33,854 bases of DNA from JAHDCE01 sp051275765 (GCA_051275765.1 JBNMOV010000003.1:1-33854); one strand, 5' to 3'; positions 8,148 to 16,715 are shown, numbered from the stretch's first letter. Notes: generated by a model from the sequence alone, not told the origin. Program-made: numbers and translations.

Positions 8148-8240
8148 AAATATACATCTCTAGTTTTTTACTCACTTTTTGCAAATTTTTAAAGTTTAGC
8201 AAAAGTACATTATCAAAAATACCTAGGGGTATGAGTTTTT
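8148..8240 (-). repeat. Palindromic element sharing its loop with 22219-22320
   Basis: Read on the minus strand, 8220-8181 matches 22240-22278 at about 36 of 40 positions, including ATGTACTTTTGC. Flanking arms form an imperfect inverted repeat (CTAGGTATTTTT against AAAAAACTAG), as in the other copy. The shared core contains a TAnnTTTG box (TACTTTTG, 8207-8200), but no gene follows it. Confidence 0.5.
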
Positions 8241-8271
8241 TGATTAAATTCAGATTTAGAATAAAAGACCA

Positions 8272-8432
8272 AGTGAAACGTATTTAATAACTTGAGCCAG
8301 AATGGGTAGTAATTTTTTCTTCTAAAGAATTCAAAAAATCGTTGCATAGCCGTAGCTACGGAACTATTTTTTGTGTTTTTTAGAAGGAAAAAGAACAAGC
8401 ATAATGACTCAGGTTATTGAATTCCTTTCACT
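8272..8432. repeat. Long imperfect inverted repeat E2 abutting the penicillin acylase start
   Basis: The centre is the perfect palindrome CCGTAGCTACGG (8350-8361). Outward, CAAAAAAT, CTTCTAAA and AATAACTTGAGCCA (8286-8299) match their reverse complements in the right arm, the last against 8405-8418 with two transitions. The outermost match is AGTGAAA (8272-8278) against TTTCACT (8426-8432). The span is about 160 bp and it ends 20 bp before the ATG at 8453. A short minus frame across it is an artefact of this structure. Confidence 0.65.
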
Positions 8433-8452
8433 AAGAAGAAAATCATACTAAT

Positions 8453-10867
8453 ATGCAGGTGCTAAAACTACTTTTAGGTATTATTATAGCCATTATTTTA
8501 TTTTTTGCTATACGTTTTTTGGATAAACCCCAAACATTAGGAGACGAATCCATTCCTGCCTTGGGAAAATTGCTCAACCCTTATGTTGGATTTTGGCAGA
8601 ATGCAGAAAGTGTAGCAGAAATGCCTACCTCATTATCTGGAATGAGAGGTTTGGATGCTGATGTTAATATTTATTATGATGAAAGAATGGTACCACACAT
8701 TTTTGCGAATAGTACAAAAGATGCTCTATTCGCTCAAGGCTATGTAACAGCAGCCAATAGACTATTTCAGATGGATTTGAGCAGTCGTGCTACAGAAGGC
8801 AGACTATCAGAAATACTGGGCCCAGATTTATTGGAAAAAGATATGGCACAGCGAAGAAAAGGAATGGTTTTCGCTGCTGAAAATGCAGTAAAAGAATGGT
8901 CAAAAAATGAATTAGGCAATATATTACTAGCAGCATATTGCAAAGGCGTAAATGCTTATATCAAATCTCTTTCTCCAAAAGATTATCCATTAGAATATAA
9001 ATTATTGGGCATTAATCCAGAAGAGTGGTCAACGATGAAAACAGCTCTTTTCGTCAAGGCAATGGCAGCTTCACTAGCAGAAAGACACCACGATATAGAA
9101 GCGACCAATGCTCTGAAAAAATTCAATAGAGATACTTTTGATTTTATTTATCCAGCATATTTTAAGGAAGAAACACCTATCATTCCAATCACAAAAAAAT
9201 GGGAATTTGAAACAATACCAATAGAAGAAGATGGAGTGGATAATGATGTGATAGATTATTTTAAATATGAAGATTACGAAAGAGCTCCAGATGGTATAGG
9301 TTCTAATAATTGGGTAGTTTCTGGTACTAAAACCAAGTCTGGTGATCCGATCCTTTGTGGCGATCCACATTTAGGATTGACCTTGCCAGCGATTTGGTAT
9401 GAAATGCAGATTCATACACCAGAGTTCAATTCATATGGAGTCAGTCTGCCTGGCATTCCATTCATTATCATTGGTTTCAATGAAAATATCGCTTGGACAC
9501 AAACGAATGTAGGACATGATGTAGCTGATTTGTACAAGCTTACTTGGAAAGACGCTACGAAGATGGAATACCTATATGATGGAGAATATAAGAAGGTAGA
9601 ATTAAGAGTAGATGAATACCAAGTGAAGGGTGTAGGCACGGTCAAAGATACTGTTCGTTATACGATTTGGGGGCCAGTTCAATTTGAATCTCCTAGGAGT
9701 ATGGATAAGGATCTAGCCTATAAATGGCTAGGACATCATAGTTCTAATGAAAAGGAAATTACGACTTTTTATGATTTGAATAAGGCAAAGAATTTTGATG
9801 AATATTATGCTGCATTGAATAATTATAATTTACCAGCTCAGAATTATGCCTTCGCTTCTAGAGAAGGAGATATAGGAATTAGAGTAGCGGGAGAATTTCC
9901 ATTGAAAGAACAGAAACAAGGACGTTTTGTGAGAGATGGCTCATTATCTTCCTCTGATTGGAAAGGTTTTATTCCTAAGGAACATGGACCTTTTACGAAA
10001 AATCCACCACAAGGATTCGTCGCTTCTGCCAATCAGCATTCTACAGATCCTCGTTATCCATATTATTATAATAGAGAACATTTCGAATCATTCAGAGGGC
10101 GTATCATCAATCGATTTTTATCAGAAAAAGAAGATTTTACGGTACAGGATATGATGGATTTTCAAAATAGCAATTATGACTTGAAAGCAGAGGAAGCACT
10201 ACCATTGATGCTCCAATACCTGAATGAAAGTGAAGCTAATAATAACAAGGAAATCATCGAATTACTCAAAAATTGGGATTATACTTTTAGAGCAGATACG
10301 AAGGTAGGAACGTTTTTTCAGACATGGTGGAGATATTTACATCATGATGTATGGGATGAAACGAAAAGCGATGATGTTCCCTTGCTGAAAGTTTCTGGAA
10401 TCCGTACTATACATCTCATGCGAGATATGCCAGAAAGCATTTTCTTTGATGATAGAAATACAACGAAACCAGAATTAATCAATGATATAGTTACCAATTC
10501 ATTTGTCAAGGCAAAAGCGAAATTAGGAGAAGACATTCCAGAATGGACGAATTATCAAAAACCAACCATTCATCATTTAGCCAAAATTCCTGCATTTTCA
10601 AGATTGACGACTGTAGGAGGAGTACATTCTGCATTGAATGCTCAGACAGATAAGCATGGTCCTTCTTGGCGACAGATTGTTGTATTAGGAGATGAAGTAA
10701 AGGCATTCGTTTCTTATCCCGGCGGACAATCTGGAAATCCTGGATCCAAGTATTACGATAATTTTATCAATACATGGGCAGATGGTAAATATTATGAAGC
10801 AATGTTCATGAAATCAGAATCTGATTATAGTGATAGCATGGTTTCGAAGCAGGTCTTGAGGAAATAA
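8453..10867 (+). CDS. Penicillin acylase family protein (Ntn hydrolase)
   Basis: At 804 residues it has the usual length of the family. An N-terminal hydrophobic helix (about 5-20) acts as signal or anchor to the periplasm. The alpha-chain part includes VNIYYDERMVPHIFANSTKDALFAQGYVTAANRLFQMD split over residues 72-108. A spacer precedes the autocatalytic cleavage site, where GSNNWVVSG gives Ser284 as the new N-terminal nucleophile of the beta chain. Conserved beta-chain pieces are DPHLGLTLPAIWYEM, the FNENIAWTQTNVGHD region, and SYPGGQSGNPGSKYYDNFINTW near the end. The family hydrolyses amides such as beta-lactam side chains or acyl-homoserine lactones; the substrate here is unknown. It is monocistronic, with a palindrome before its start and a hairpin after its stop. 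Confidence 0.93.
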   Translation: MQVLKLLLGIIIAIILFFAIRFLDKPQTLGDESIPALGKLLNPYVGFWQNAESVAEMPTSLSGMRGLDADVNIYYDERMVPHIFANSTKDALFAQGYVTAANRLFQMDLSSRATEGRLSEILGPDLLEKDMAQRRKGMVFAAENAVKEWSKNELGNILLAAYCKGVNAYIKSLSPKDYPLEYKLLGINPEEWSTMKTALFVKAMAASLAERHHDIEATNALKKFNRDTFDFIYPAYFKEETPIIPITKKWEFETIPIEEDGVDNDVIDYFKYEDYERAPDGIGSNNWVVSGTKTKSGDPILCGDPHLGLTLPAIWYEMQIHTPEFNSYGVSLPGIPFIIIGFNENIAWTQTNVGHDVADLYKLTWKDATKMEYLYDGEYKKVELRVDEYQVKGVGTVKDTVRYTIWGPVQFESPRSMDKDLAYKWLGHHSSNEKEITTFYDLNKAKNFDEYYAALNNYNLPAQNYAFASREGDIGIRVAGEFPLKEQKQGRFVRDGSLSSSDWKGFIPKEHGPFTKNPPQGFVASANQHSTDPRYPYYYNREHFESFRGRIINRFLSEKEDFTVQDMMDFQNSNYDLKAEEALPLMLQYLNESEANNNKEIIELLKNWDYTFRADTKVGTFFQTWWRYLHHDVWDETKSDDVPLLKVSGIRTIHLMRDMPESIFFDDRNTTKPELINDIVTNSFVKAKAKLGEDIPEWTNYQKPTIHHLAKIPAFSRLTTVGGVHSALNAQTDKHGPSWRQIVVLGDEVKAFVSYPGGQSGNPGSKYYDNFINTWADGKYYEAMFMKSESDYSDSMVSKQVLRK

Positions 10868-10882
10868 AATTATCTAAAAACC

Positions 10883-10926
10883 CTCACTGTAAACTAGTGG
10901 ACTATTGAGATGTAGTTTAGAGTGAG
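10883..10926. terminator. Hairpin between convergent genes
   Basis: A 14-bp stem (10883-10896 with 10913-10926, one mismatch; CTCACT...AGTGAG) has a 16-base loop, midway between penicillin acylase (+) and the broken lipoprotein (-). There is no strong T run on either side. It is a probable terminator. Confidence 0.5.
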
Positions 10927-10927
10927 C

Positions 10928-11538
10928 TTATTCTATTATTTCTACCATATTATAACTTAATAATCCCATAATTGGATTATATATTATCATTTGCTTATCA
11001 TCTAAGCTAAAATGAGAAATAGAGTAGAATTGTTTTGTGTTATCATGCAAATATTTCATAATTTCTTTTGTTCGACTTAAATAATTATGTCCTAAATCAA
11101 TCTTATATTTTCTGCCTGTTACTAAATCGATTATTGTTACATTATTTCTGCGAAGGAGATCCATACTTTCCGCTCCACATCCTCCTTCTGAAATTAGAAG
11201 GAAGTTATTCTTGAAAACTTCTTTAAAAAAAAACAAATATTGTTCTTTGTTTGAAACCTGTTTTTGTATTTGATTTTATCCTTTATATGTATGAAGAAAG
11301 AATCATTTTTAATTTGATGTTTTAAATTCAAATACGGATAGGTTGTCGTGAACTGTGTTGAATCTTTATTTTCGTAATGAGGATGTTGAGATAAAAACTT
11401 TAAATCAAATATCTTATTATTGATATTGTTGTCATTTTGTTTATCCAGTCTAACTGTGCCACAGTTAAAGAAGAGTAAAAAAACGAATGATGCAACAATG
11501 AATTTATAGATTTCTTTTATGTAGTAAGATAATTGCAT
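10928..11538 (-). pseudogene. Lipoprotein gene split by a -1 frameshift
   Basis: Two overlapping minus frames make sense only as one protein of about 200 residues. The upstream frame (11538-11194, 114 codons) begins MQLSYYIKEIYKFIVASF and has a lipoprotein-like signal ending FFNC (Cys26). The downstream frame (read from about 11274 to 10928) lacks a start of its own and continues with FFFKEVFKNNFLLISEGG and MDLLRRNNVTIIDLVTGRKY. The two frames are in -1 relation and overlap at a run of nine T (11224-11232 on the plus strand as A9), where the upstream frame reads TTT TTT TTA AAG. The downstream frame reads sensibly a little earlier (NKEQYLFFFKEVF), so the lesion may lie at the A5 run before it. 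It may be a mutation, a sequencing error in a homopolymer, or a programmed shift. The family is not recognised. Confidence 0.7.
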
Positions 11539-11556
11539 TTTTAGTTGTTTTACTAC

Positions 11557-12399
11557 TTAAGCCATCTCATCCAAAATCCTCAAATAATTCCCTGGCTCTG
11601 GACGGACTCTATAATTATCTGTCAGATCAGCTAATCTTACGATACCATTCTTATCAGTAATAATCAAAGTAGGAAAAAGATTATCTGTATCATAACCCAA
11701 AACTTCCATTCCTAGAGGTGTACCAAAAGCATTGAAAATATTCAATGCTTTTGCTGCTTTTAGATCTTCGTCAATGAGGAAAATAGCAGGAATATCGAAT
11801 TTTTTAGCAAGACTTTTCGTGTGTTTAGGGGATTGTGGACTGATAAAAATTAATGAAGCACCCTTTTCTTTTATTTGTCTGTATTCTTTGGAGAGTTCTT
11901 TCATCTGAGCCATACAAAAAGGACACCAATTGCCTCTATAAAACAAAATGACAGCTGGAGCATTCATGTATGTAGAGATTTTGACGCTTTCTCCATCTGG
12001 AGTTTTAAAAGATACATCTGGCATTTTAGTACCTATTTTAATGGCATTCGTATCTCTGCTACCAAAATCAGTCGCCCAAAAAGTATATAATAACCAACCA
12101 ACAAAACCTGAAATTCCAAGTACGAGTGCAGCATTATTTGGAGTTTCAAAAAAAGCATATAATACACCAATAAGGCCTAAACCCACAGCAGCTGTAAGTC
12201 CAGTCATTTTATGAGTAGTTCGAGGAGTTTGAACCAAGAATATTTTAGCAAAATAAAATGCAGCCACTCCATATATGATTAGATTGAAAATCCAAATAAT
12301 GGAATTATCTCCTGTTACTAATTGAAAAATAACATAAATAAGAGCGATGCAGAAATAAGTAATATATCCTGATACGAAAATTGATTTTAACCTATCCAT
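11557..12399 (-). CDS. Membrane-anchored peroxiredoxin/thioredoxin-like protein
   Basis: The protein has 280 residues. Four hydrophobic segments lie at about 10-28, 35-55, 66-83 and 91-107, followed by an AhpC/TSA-type thioredoxin fold from about 120. The active site FYRGNWCPFCMAQ contains Cys159 and Cys162, the CPFC form seen in peroxiredoxin-like proteins. Later pieces SLIFISPQSP and FPTLIITDKNGIVRLADLTDNYRVRPEP fit the fold. It probably reduces peroxides or disulfides at the membrane. Topology would decide which side the domain faces; the loop charges do not settle it by eye. It lies 50 bp downstream of mnmD and may share its transcript. Confidence 0.85.
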   Translation of the reverse strand: MDRLKSIFVSGYITYFCIALIYVIFQLVTGDNSIIWIFNLIIYGVAAFYFAKIFLVQTPRTTHKMTGLTAAVGLGLIGVLYAFFETPNNAALVLGISGFVGWLLYTFWATDFGSRDTNAIKIGTKMPDVSFKTPDGESVKISTYMNAPAVILFYRGNWCPFCMAQMKELSKEYRQIKEKGASLIFISPQSPKHTKSLAKKFDIPAIFLIDEDLKAAKALNIFNAFGTPLGMEVLGYDTDNLFPTLIITDKNGIVRLADLTDNYRVRPEPGNYLRILDEMA

Positions 12400-12449
12400 T
12401 GATTACGATTATTTAGAATTTGTTAGGAGTTTTTCGACATGAAGATATG

Positions 12450-13115
12450 CTAGACCTTTATCGCTCTAACCATTTCCCGTTTCATTGGAGGACCAGGAAT
12501 ACTCTCCACAGTAAACCCTGCAGCTTTCAATGCTCTTTTGAAACTTCCTTTGGCACAGTAAGTGACTAGAATTCCACCTTTTTGCAGAGATTGGTACATT
12601 TTAGATAAAAAATCTTCTTCCCAAAATTCCGCTTGTGCATTAGGAGCGAAGGCATCGAAATATATGATGTCAAATTGATTATTAAAATCAATCTTTTCGA
12701 ATAACATTTGATACTTGGTAAAATTAAAAAATGGAGAAATAGCATGAGCTTTTTCCCATTCTAATTCATGTAATTGTAAGAAAGATTGAGGATCTTCCTG
12801 TTGTAAATTTTCTGCGTAATTGAGTCCTTTGGCTTGTTTTAATGAAATAGGGTAGGCTTCTATCGTAGTATAATGGATAGGTAATTTTCTCTTGTCAGAT
12901 TCTAACAGTGTCATGTAAGAATTCAAGCCTGTTCCCCAGCCAATTTCTAAAATAGAAACCTCACTTTTTTGCTGAGCTTGATAATCCAAACCAGCATCTA
13001 TGAAAACGTGCTGAGTTTCCTGTATCGCTCCATGAATGGAATGATAAGTCACTCCAAACTTTTCTGATAAAATAGAATGTGATCCGTCGCTGGTTGTTAT
13101 GATTTTATTGCTCAT
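12450..13115 (-). CDS. mnmD: tRNA (5-methylaminomethyl-2-thiouridine)(34)-methyltransferase MnmD
   Basis: The protein has 221 residues. It opens with TSDGSHSI, typical of MnmC/MnmD N-termini, then HSIHGAIQETQHVFIDAGL. The SAM-binding motif is EIGWGTGLNSYM (about 56-67). IYFDAFAPNAQAEFWEEDF (about 149-167) is the catalytic/acidic signature, and the C-terminus GFTVESIPGPPMKREMVRA closes the domain. The enzyme methylates the aminomethyl group on uridine 34 of tRNAs for Lys, Glu and Gln. It is the stand-alone form without the FAD-dependent MnmC oxidoreductase half found in E. coli. It starts 8 bp after the stop of the WG-repeat gene and is surely co-transcribed with it. Confidence 0.93.
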   Translation of the reverse strand: MSNKIITTSDGSHSILSEKFGVTYHSIHGAIQETQHVFIDAGLDYQAQQKSEVSILEIGWGTGLNSYMTLLESDKRKLPIHYTTIEAYPISLKQAKGLNYAENLQQEDPQSFLQLHELEWEKAHAISPFFNFTKYQMLFEKIDFNNQFDIIYFDAFAPNAQAEFWEEDFLSKMYQSLQKGGILVTYCAKGSFKRALKAAGFTVESIPGPPMKREMVRAIKV

Positions 13116-13123
13116 GAATAAGT

Positions 13124-14146
13124 TTATTGTTCCTCCCAGACACTTTCGCCATCTTTATTAATATACAGCCATTTTCCATCTATGGACGCCCAAGCCAAAC
13201 CTTTTCTAAATGGCATGACTTGATCAAATTCTGGAGCAATAATCAAATCATCTTTCTCATCCACAAAACCCCATTTTTCATCTATCAGTACTTGTGCTAG
13301 ACCATCAGAAAATGTTCCAGCATCTTCATATAGTGGTGGAATAATAACCTGTACATCAGTATCGATATAACCAAATTTCCCCTTGTATTCTACGAGTGCT
13401 TTTCCTTCGTTGAAATCACCAATAAAATCCAAGTTAGGTTTCAATACAATTTCTCCTAAATGATTGAGTACACCATATTTTTCATTATTCGTAAAAATGG
13501 CGAAATTATCATAATATCTTCCTTCAGAATGCCCTTCTATGAAATCGAATTGTGGTGCTATGACAACATCGCCACCAGTATCTACCAAACCCCATTTTTC
13601 ATTTTCTACAACAACTGCTAAATCCTTTTGGAAAGGAAACGCCAGTTCAAAAGAAGGTTTGATGACATACTCACCTTCCATATCTATATAGCCCCATTTT
13701 TGCGTTCCGTTAGTTACAGCTGCTAATCCTTCTTTGAAAATAGTGGCATTGGAATAATGTGGTTTTATTGAAAAATCACCAGCTTGATTGATGAATCCAT
13801 ATTTCCCATTGAGTAATACAGGAGCATATCCCTCACTAAAATCATCTACAAAATCATAAATAGGTTCTATAGCAATACTTCCTCGTTCGTCCATGAATCC
13901 CCATTTTCTGACGAGTTGTACCTTGCAAAGATTTTCTTCAAATAGACCTGAGTAATTGAAGACATGCTTCAAAAGTGGTCTGCCTAAAAAATCAAGATGT
14001 GTAGGTTTATTATTGATAAGAATACGAGAAAATCCATTGTAAAAATCTTCTGCTTCATAGTATTGAGGCTCGATGACAATATCGCCATGTTGGCTGATAA
14101 ATCCGAATTTTCCGTTTTCTCTAATTTTATATAGGGGATGCTGCAT
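13124..14146 (-). CDS. WG-repeat protein
   Basis: This 340-residue protein is built almost entirely of WG (WG_beta_rep) repeats of about 45 residues, visible as KFGFISQHGDIVIEPQYYEA, KWGFMDERGSIAIEPIYDF, KYGFINQAGDFSIKPHY, KWGYIDMEGEYVIKPSF, KWGLVDTGGDVVIAPQF, KYGVLNHLGEIVLKPNLDF, KFGYIDTDVQVIIPPLY and KWGFVDEKDDLIIAPEF. That is eight clear repeats plus a degenerate one (THLDFLGRPLLKHVF). There is no signal peptide or membrane segment, so it is probably cytoplasmic. Such repeats form propeller-like scaffolds for protein contacts; no enzymatic role is known. It is first gene of a WG-mnmD(-peroxiredoxin) unit and has a long palindrome immediately upstream. Confidence 0.88.
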   Translation of the reverse strand: MQHPLYKIRENGKFGFISQHGDIVIEPQYYEAEDFYNGFSRILINNKPTHLDFLGRPLLKHVFNYSGLFEENLCKVQLVRKWGFMDERGSIAIEPIYDFVDDFSEGYAPVLLNGKYGFINQAGDFSIKPHYSNATIFKEGLAAVTNGTQKWGYIDMEGEYVIKPSFELAFPFQKDLAVVVENEKWGLVDTGGDVVIAPQFDFIEGHSEGRYYDNFAIFTNNEKYGVLNHLGEIVLKPNLDFIGDFNEGKALVEYKGKFGYIDTDVQVIIPPLYEDAGTFSDGLAQVLIDEKWGFVDEKDDLIIAPEFDQVMPFRKGLAWASIDGKWLYINKDGESVWEEQ

Positions 14147-14198
14147 CTTGCCGTTAGATGTTAGACTATGTTTTAATATTCAAGTTTACTAAGAATAC

Positions 14199-14366
14199 TT
14201 AGTAGTCAGTCAAGTTAATAGTGTCGAGTATTTTGCGTCCTTTTAGCCTACACTTCGTTAGAGAACCACTCATTTAGCTATGGCTAAAATCGTGAACCTC
14301 CGCTTCATTCAGACTAAAATTACACTAAAAATATAACCGACACTATTAGCTTGACTAACTACTTAG
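14199..14366. repeat. Long imperfect inverted repeat E3
   Basis: 14201-14226 pairs with 14338-14363 with only two mismatches, both transitions, over 26 bp (part: AATAGTGTCG against CGACACTATT). The centre is TTTAGC-TATG-GCTAAA (14273-14288). The element is about 168 bp and fills most of the gap between the thioredoxin gene and the WG-repeat gene, just upstream of the latter. There is no coding frame. Confidence 0.65.
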
Positions 14367-14414
14367 GAGGGGTTAATCGTAATAATTAAACAGCCTAACC
14401 CTTTATCAAAAAAG

Positions 14415-15830
14415 CTACTCATTGACTAAATCTCTGAATTCTTGTAGTAAGTCTCGGTTTTCTTCATCCGAAAGATAAGCGAATTTTCCCTTTTTATTGA
14501 TAATATAGTAGGCAGGAATTGTATTCAGCCCATATTGACGCTTAACTTCGTCCACATTATGAGCAATTACGTTATTTCCATAGATATTATGCTTCGCTAA
14601 TGCTTCTTTCCAAATATCATCTTCAAGGTCAATAGATACATTGAGAAGGACTACACCCATTTTTTTGAGCTGTGCTCGTAGCTGTTCTGACTTTTTGAAA
14701 TTATTGATACAAGGCTTACACCAATGAGCCCAAAAACTGATATAAATAACCTTTCCTCGATAATTGGCTAGGCTTCGAATCGTACCATATTCGTCTCTTA
14801 TCTGAAATTCTGGAGCATCTATATCTGGCATTTCAATGATAAGTTCGCCATATAAATTTTCTACTGCTTGAGTGTATTCTGGATAAGGACATAATTTTTT
14901 AAAAGTAGCAAATTTCTTTTTTGCCAAATCCGTACTGCCTTCATAGGTATATACATTTCTCATGAGTTTGGATAGCAAATAATACTTCGCCCTACCAGAC
15001 ATTTTTTTTTCTATATTGTTATAATATTCCAACTCAACAGCGACGGTATTGGTCTTTTTTGGAAGGAATAAAAAGTGTGCGTAGCCTCTCATATAATTAT
15101 GATAAGCAGGATGATCCATCAAATCTAAAGAAAGCGTATTCGCATCTTTTTTTAATTGGTAATGATCCGCAACTCGTTGAAAATCTCCAGGACCCATCTT
15201 TTTTTGATTGATAATTAAATAACCTATTTTATTAGTTTCGTAGGTATATTTAATGTCATTGGAAATATAGTCAATTAATGCTTTATTAATATTTGGTGCA
15301 TCTTTTTTTGCTAATAAAAATGCGAGTTGCTCTTGATTTTTTTCGCCTAATTGTTTGTAATAAACAGAAGGAGAAAGATCTGCTAATTCGTAATTTTTAT
15401 GTAGTATCTGAGTTTTGATATAAGAAGCCTCATAATCCCAGTATCCACCACTTTTATATTTACTTTCGTAATCAAAAATCAGTTGATTATTTTCGAATCC
15501 TTTTCCAGAAAAATTCAATGTGCTACTTGCTGCATTGGCAGTAAATTTCATGACTATATCATCTCCTGGTCTAAGAAATAATTTGAAATTATCTTCGCCT
15601 AAAGTTATATCTGCAAAAGCATTTTCTGTGAGGTCAATCACAGTGCTTACTTTATTATCTGCTTTTAATTTTACTCTGTATATATCATATCCTTCAGTAC
15701 CAGTTTTCTTTACTTTGATTTCAATTAAATCTGTACTGGGATTATCAACTTCAAAAGTGAGGTAAGTGGAAGTAGCTTGTGATAATGTGCAAGAGAATAT
15801 GCAGCAAAAAAATAGTAATATCTTTTTCAT
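14415..15830 (-). CDS. TlpA-family thiol-disulfide oxidoreductase with N-terminal extension
   Basis: I place the start at the ATG 15828-15830, where a signal peptide begins (MKKILLFFCCIFSCTLSQA); an ATG 66 bases upstream would add residues encoded by a hairpin. The mature protein has 471 residues. The first half, up to about 345, is a DUF4369-like or unassigned beta/alpha region (TSTYLTFEVDNPSTDLIEIKV). The C-terminal 120 residues are a TlpA/ResA thioredoxin with FWAHWCKPC (Cys371, Cys374), a cis-proline in TIPAYYI, and VVLLNVSIDLEDDIW. It is likely periplasmic, reducing or shuffling disulfides. Proteins of this build are abundant in Bacteroidota. Substrate is unknown. Confidence 0.88.
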   Translation of the reverse strand: MKKILLFFCCIFSCTLSQATSTYLTFEVDNPSTDLIEIKVKKTGTEGYDIYRVKLKADNKVSTVIDLTENAFADITLGEDNFKLFLRPGDDIVMKFTANAASSTLNFSGKGFENNQLIFDYESKYKSGGYWDYEASYIKTQILHKNYELADLSPSVYYKQLGEKNQEQLAFLLAKKDAPNINKALIDYISNDIKYTYETNKIGYLIINQKKMGPGDFQRVADHYQLKKDANTLSLDLMDHPAYHNYMRGYAHFLFLPKKTNTVAVELEYYNNIEKKMSGRAKYYLLSKLMRNVYTYEGSTDLAKKKFATFKKLCPYPEYTQAVENLYGELIIEMPDIDAPEFQIRDEYGTIRSLANYRGKVIYISFWAHWCKPCINNFKKSEQLRAQLKKMGVVLLNVSIDLEDDIWKEALAKHNIYGNNVIAHNVDEVKRQYGLNTIPAYYIINKKGKFAYLSDEENRDLLQEFRDLVNE

Positions 15831-15861
15831 GAAAGAGCGTAAAGTAGTATTTGATAAAGAT

Positions 15862-15901
15862 AGTAGATACCTTTTTCTTAGGAAAGAAAAAGGCATCTAC
15901 T
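15862..15901 (-). terminator. 18-bp hairpin between methyltransferase and thioredoxin genes
   Basis: 15862-15879 pairs with 15884-15901 (one mismatch) around a 4-base loop, with stem core CCTTTTTCTT/AAGAAAAAGG. It is likely the terminator of the methyltransferase gene, and lies in the leader of the thioredoxin gene. Confidence 0.55.
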
Positions 15902-15959
15902 TGGTCAGACTATATAAAGACGAAAAATAAAAGGATTTGGATGTTAATAATGGCTTAAA

Positions 15960-16709
15960 TTATTGAATTAATTTTCTCAATTCATCAAAACTCAACAAAT
16001 TCAGATGTTCTTTTCTATTCTCATCGAAAATATCGTATTCATAATAAAGATTAGCAGGTTCGATGCTAGAGCCTAGAGCTTGTGTTTTTGAAAGAATCCC
16101 AACTCCCCAATCTGTATCTATACAGCAGGAATTTATGCTGGAATCGAAACGAGCTTTCATGAAGCCTTTCCATGTCGTACCATTCCAATAATCCAATGCT
16201 GGCGTAAGATGGAAATGATATTTTTCCCTGCCATGCCAAGCTGTTGGTGGATTACAATCATGCAAGACGATAAAACCATCATCTGCGATAAAATCCAAAG
16301 CATTTTCAATATCTCTTTCTACTTGTTCTGCAAGGTGTAATCCATCGATGAAAATAACGTCGAATTTATCAATATTAGGAAGTATTTGCTTTGCTCTTAA
16401 TTGAGCAAAAAAATCATCACTAGTCAGCTTGAAATCAACTGGATTTTGCTTGAATTCCAAACCTGGATCTACACTATATTTAGTATTCGCCTTGATGTGT
16501 GTGAAATTATCATCCGGATTACGAACACCTATTTCCATATAAAGCGTATCACGCTTCAAAAGAGATAATAAATAATTGACAATGTCAGTTCTCTTAGGCG
16601 TTTTGCTGCGTTCTAGCGTCGTCTTTTTTTGAGCATCTAAATAATATTGATTATTCAGTAATTTCAATCCTGTCCTACAGTTTTTGTAGTATCTTATTAA
16701 TCCTTTCAT
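15960..16709 (-). CDS. Class I SAM-dependent methyltransferase (Methyltransf_24 type)
   Basis: The protein has 249 residues. The core motifs are YMEIGVRNPDDNFTHI (motif I, SAM binding, about 57-72), YSVDPGLEF (motif II acid) and FDVIFIDGLHLAEQVERDIE (about 114-133), then GFIVLHDCNPPTAWH (about 147-161). The IDGxH and LHDCNPP pairing is typical of Methyltransf_24 enzymes, often linked to polysaccharide or macrocin-like O-methylation. It is cytoplasmic with no signal peptide. A half glycosyltransferase lies elsewhere in the window, but no glycan cluster is near. Just upstream is a broken four-helix-bundle gene. The substrate is unknown. Confidence 0.82.
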   Translation of the reverse strand: MKGLIRYYKNCRTGLKLLNNQYYLDAQKKTTLERSKTPKRTDIVNYLLSLLKRDTLYMEIGVRNPDDNFTHIKANTKYSVDPGLEFKQNPVDFKLTSDDFFAQLRAKQILPNIDKFDVIFIDGLHLAEQVERDIENALDFIADDGFIVLHDCNPPTAWHGREKYHFHLTPALDYWNGTTWKGFMKARFDSSINSCCIDTDWGVGILSKTQALGSSIEPANLYYEYDIFDENRKEHLNLLSFDELRKLIQ

Positions 16710-16715
16710 CTGTGT

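Noticed and set aside
8213..8398. 61-residue minus-strand frame between yaaA and penicillin acylase
   Set aside because: It lies across palindrome E2 and its neighbour, has low-complexity composition (runs of F, K, N) and no recognisable motif; its openness follows from the AT-rich repeats.
15831..15896. Upstream start adding 22 residues to the thioredoxin-like protein
   Set aside because: It removes the signal peptide from the N-terminus and translates a hairpin; the ATG at 15830 gives a normal signal peptide.
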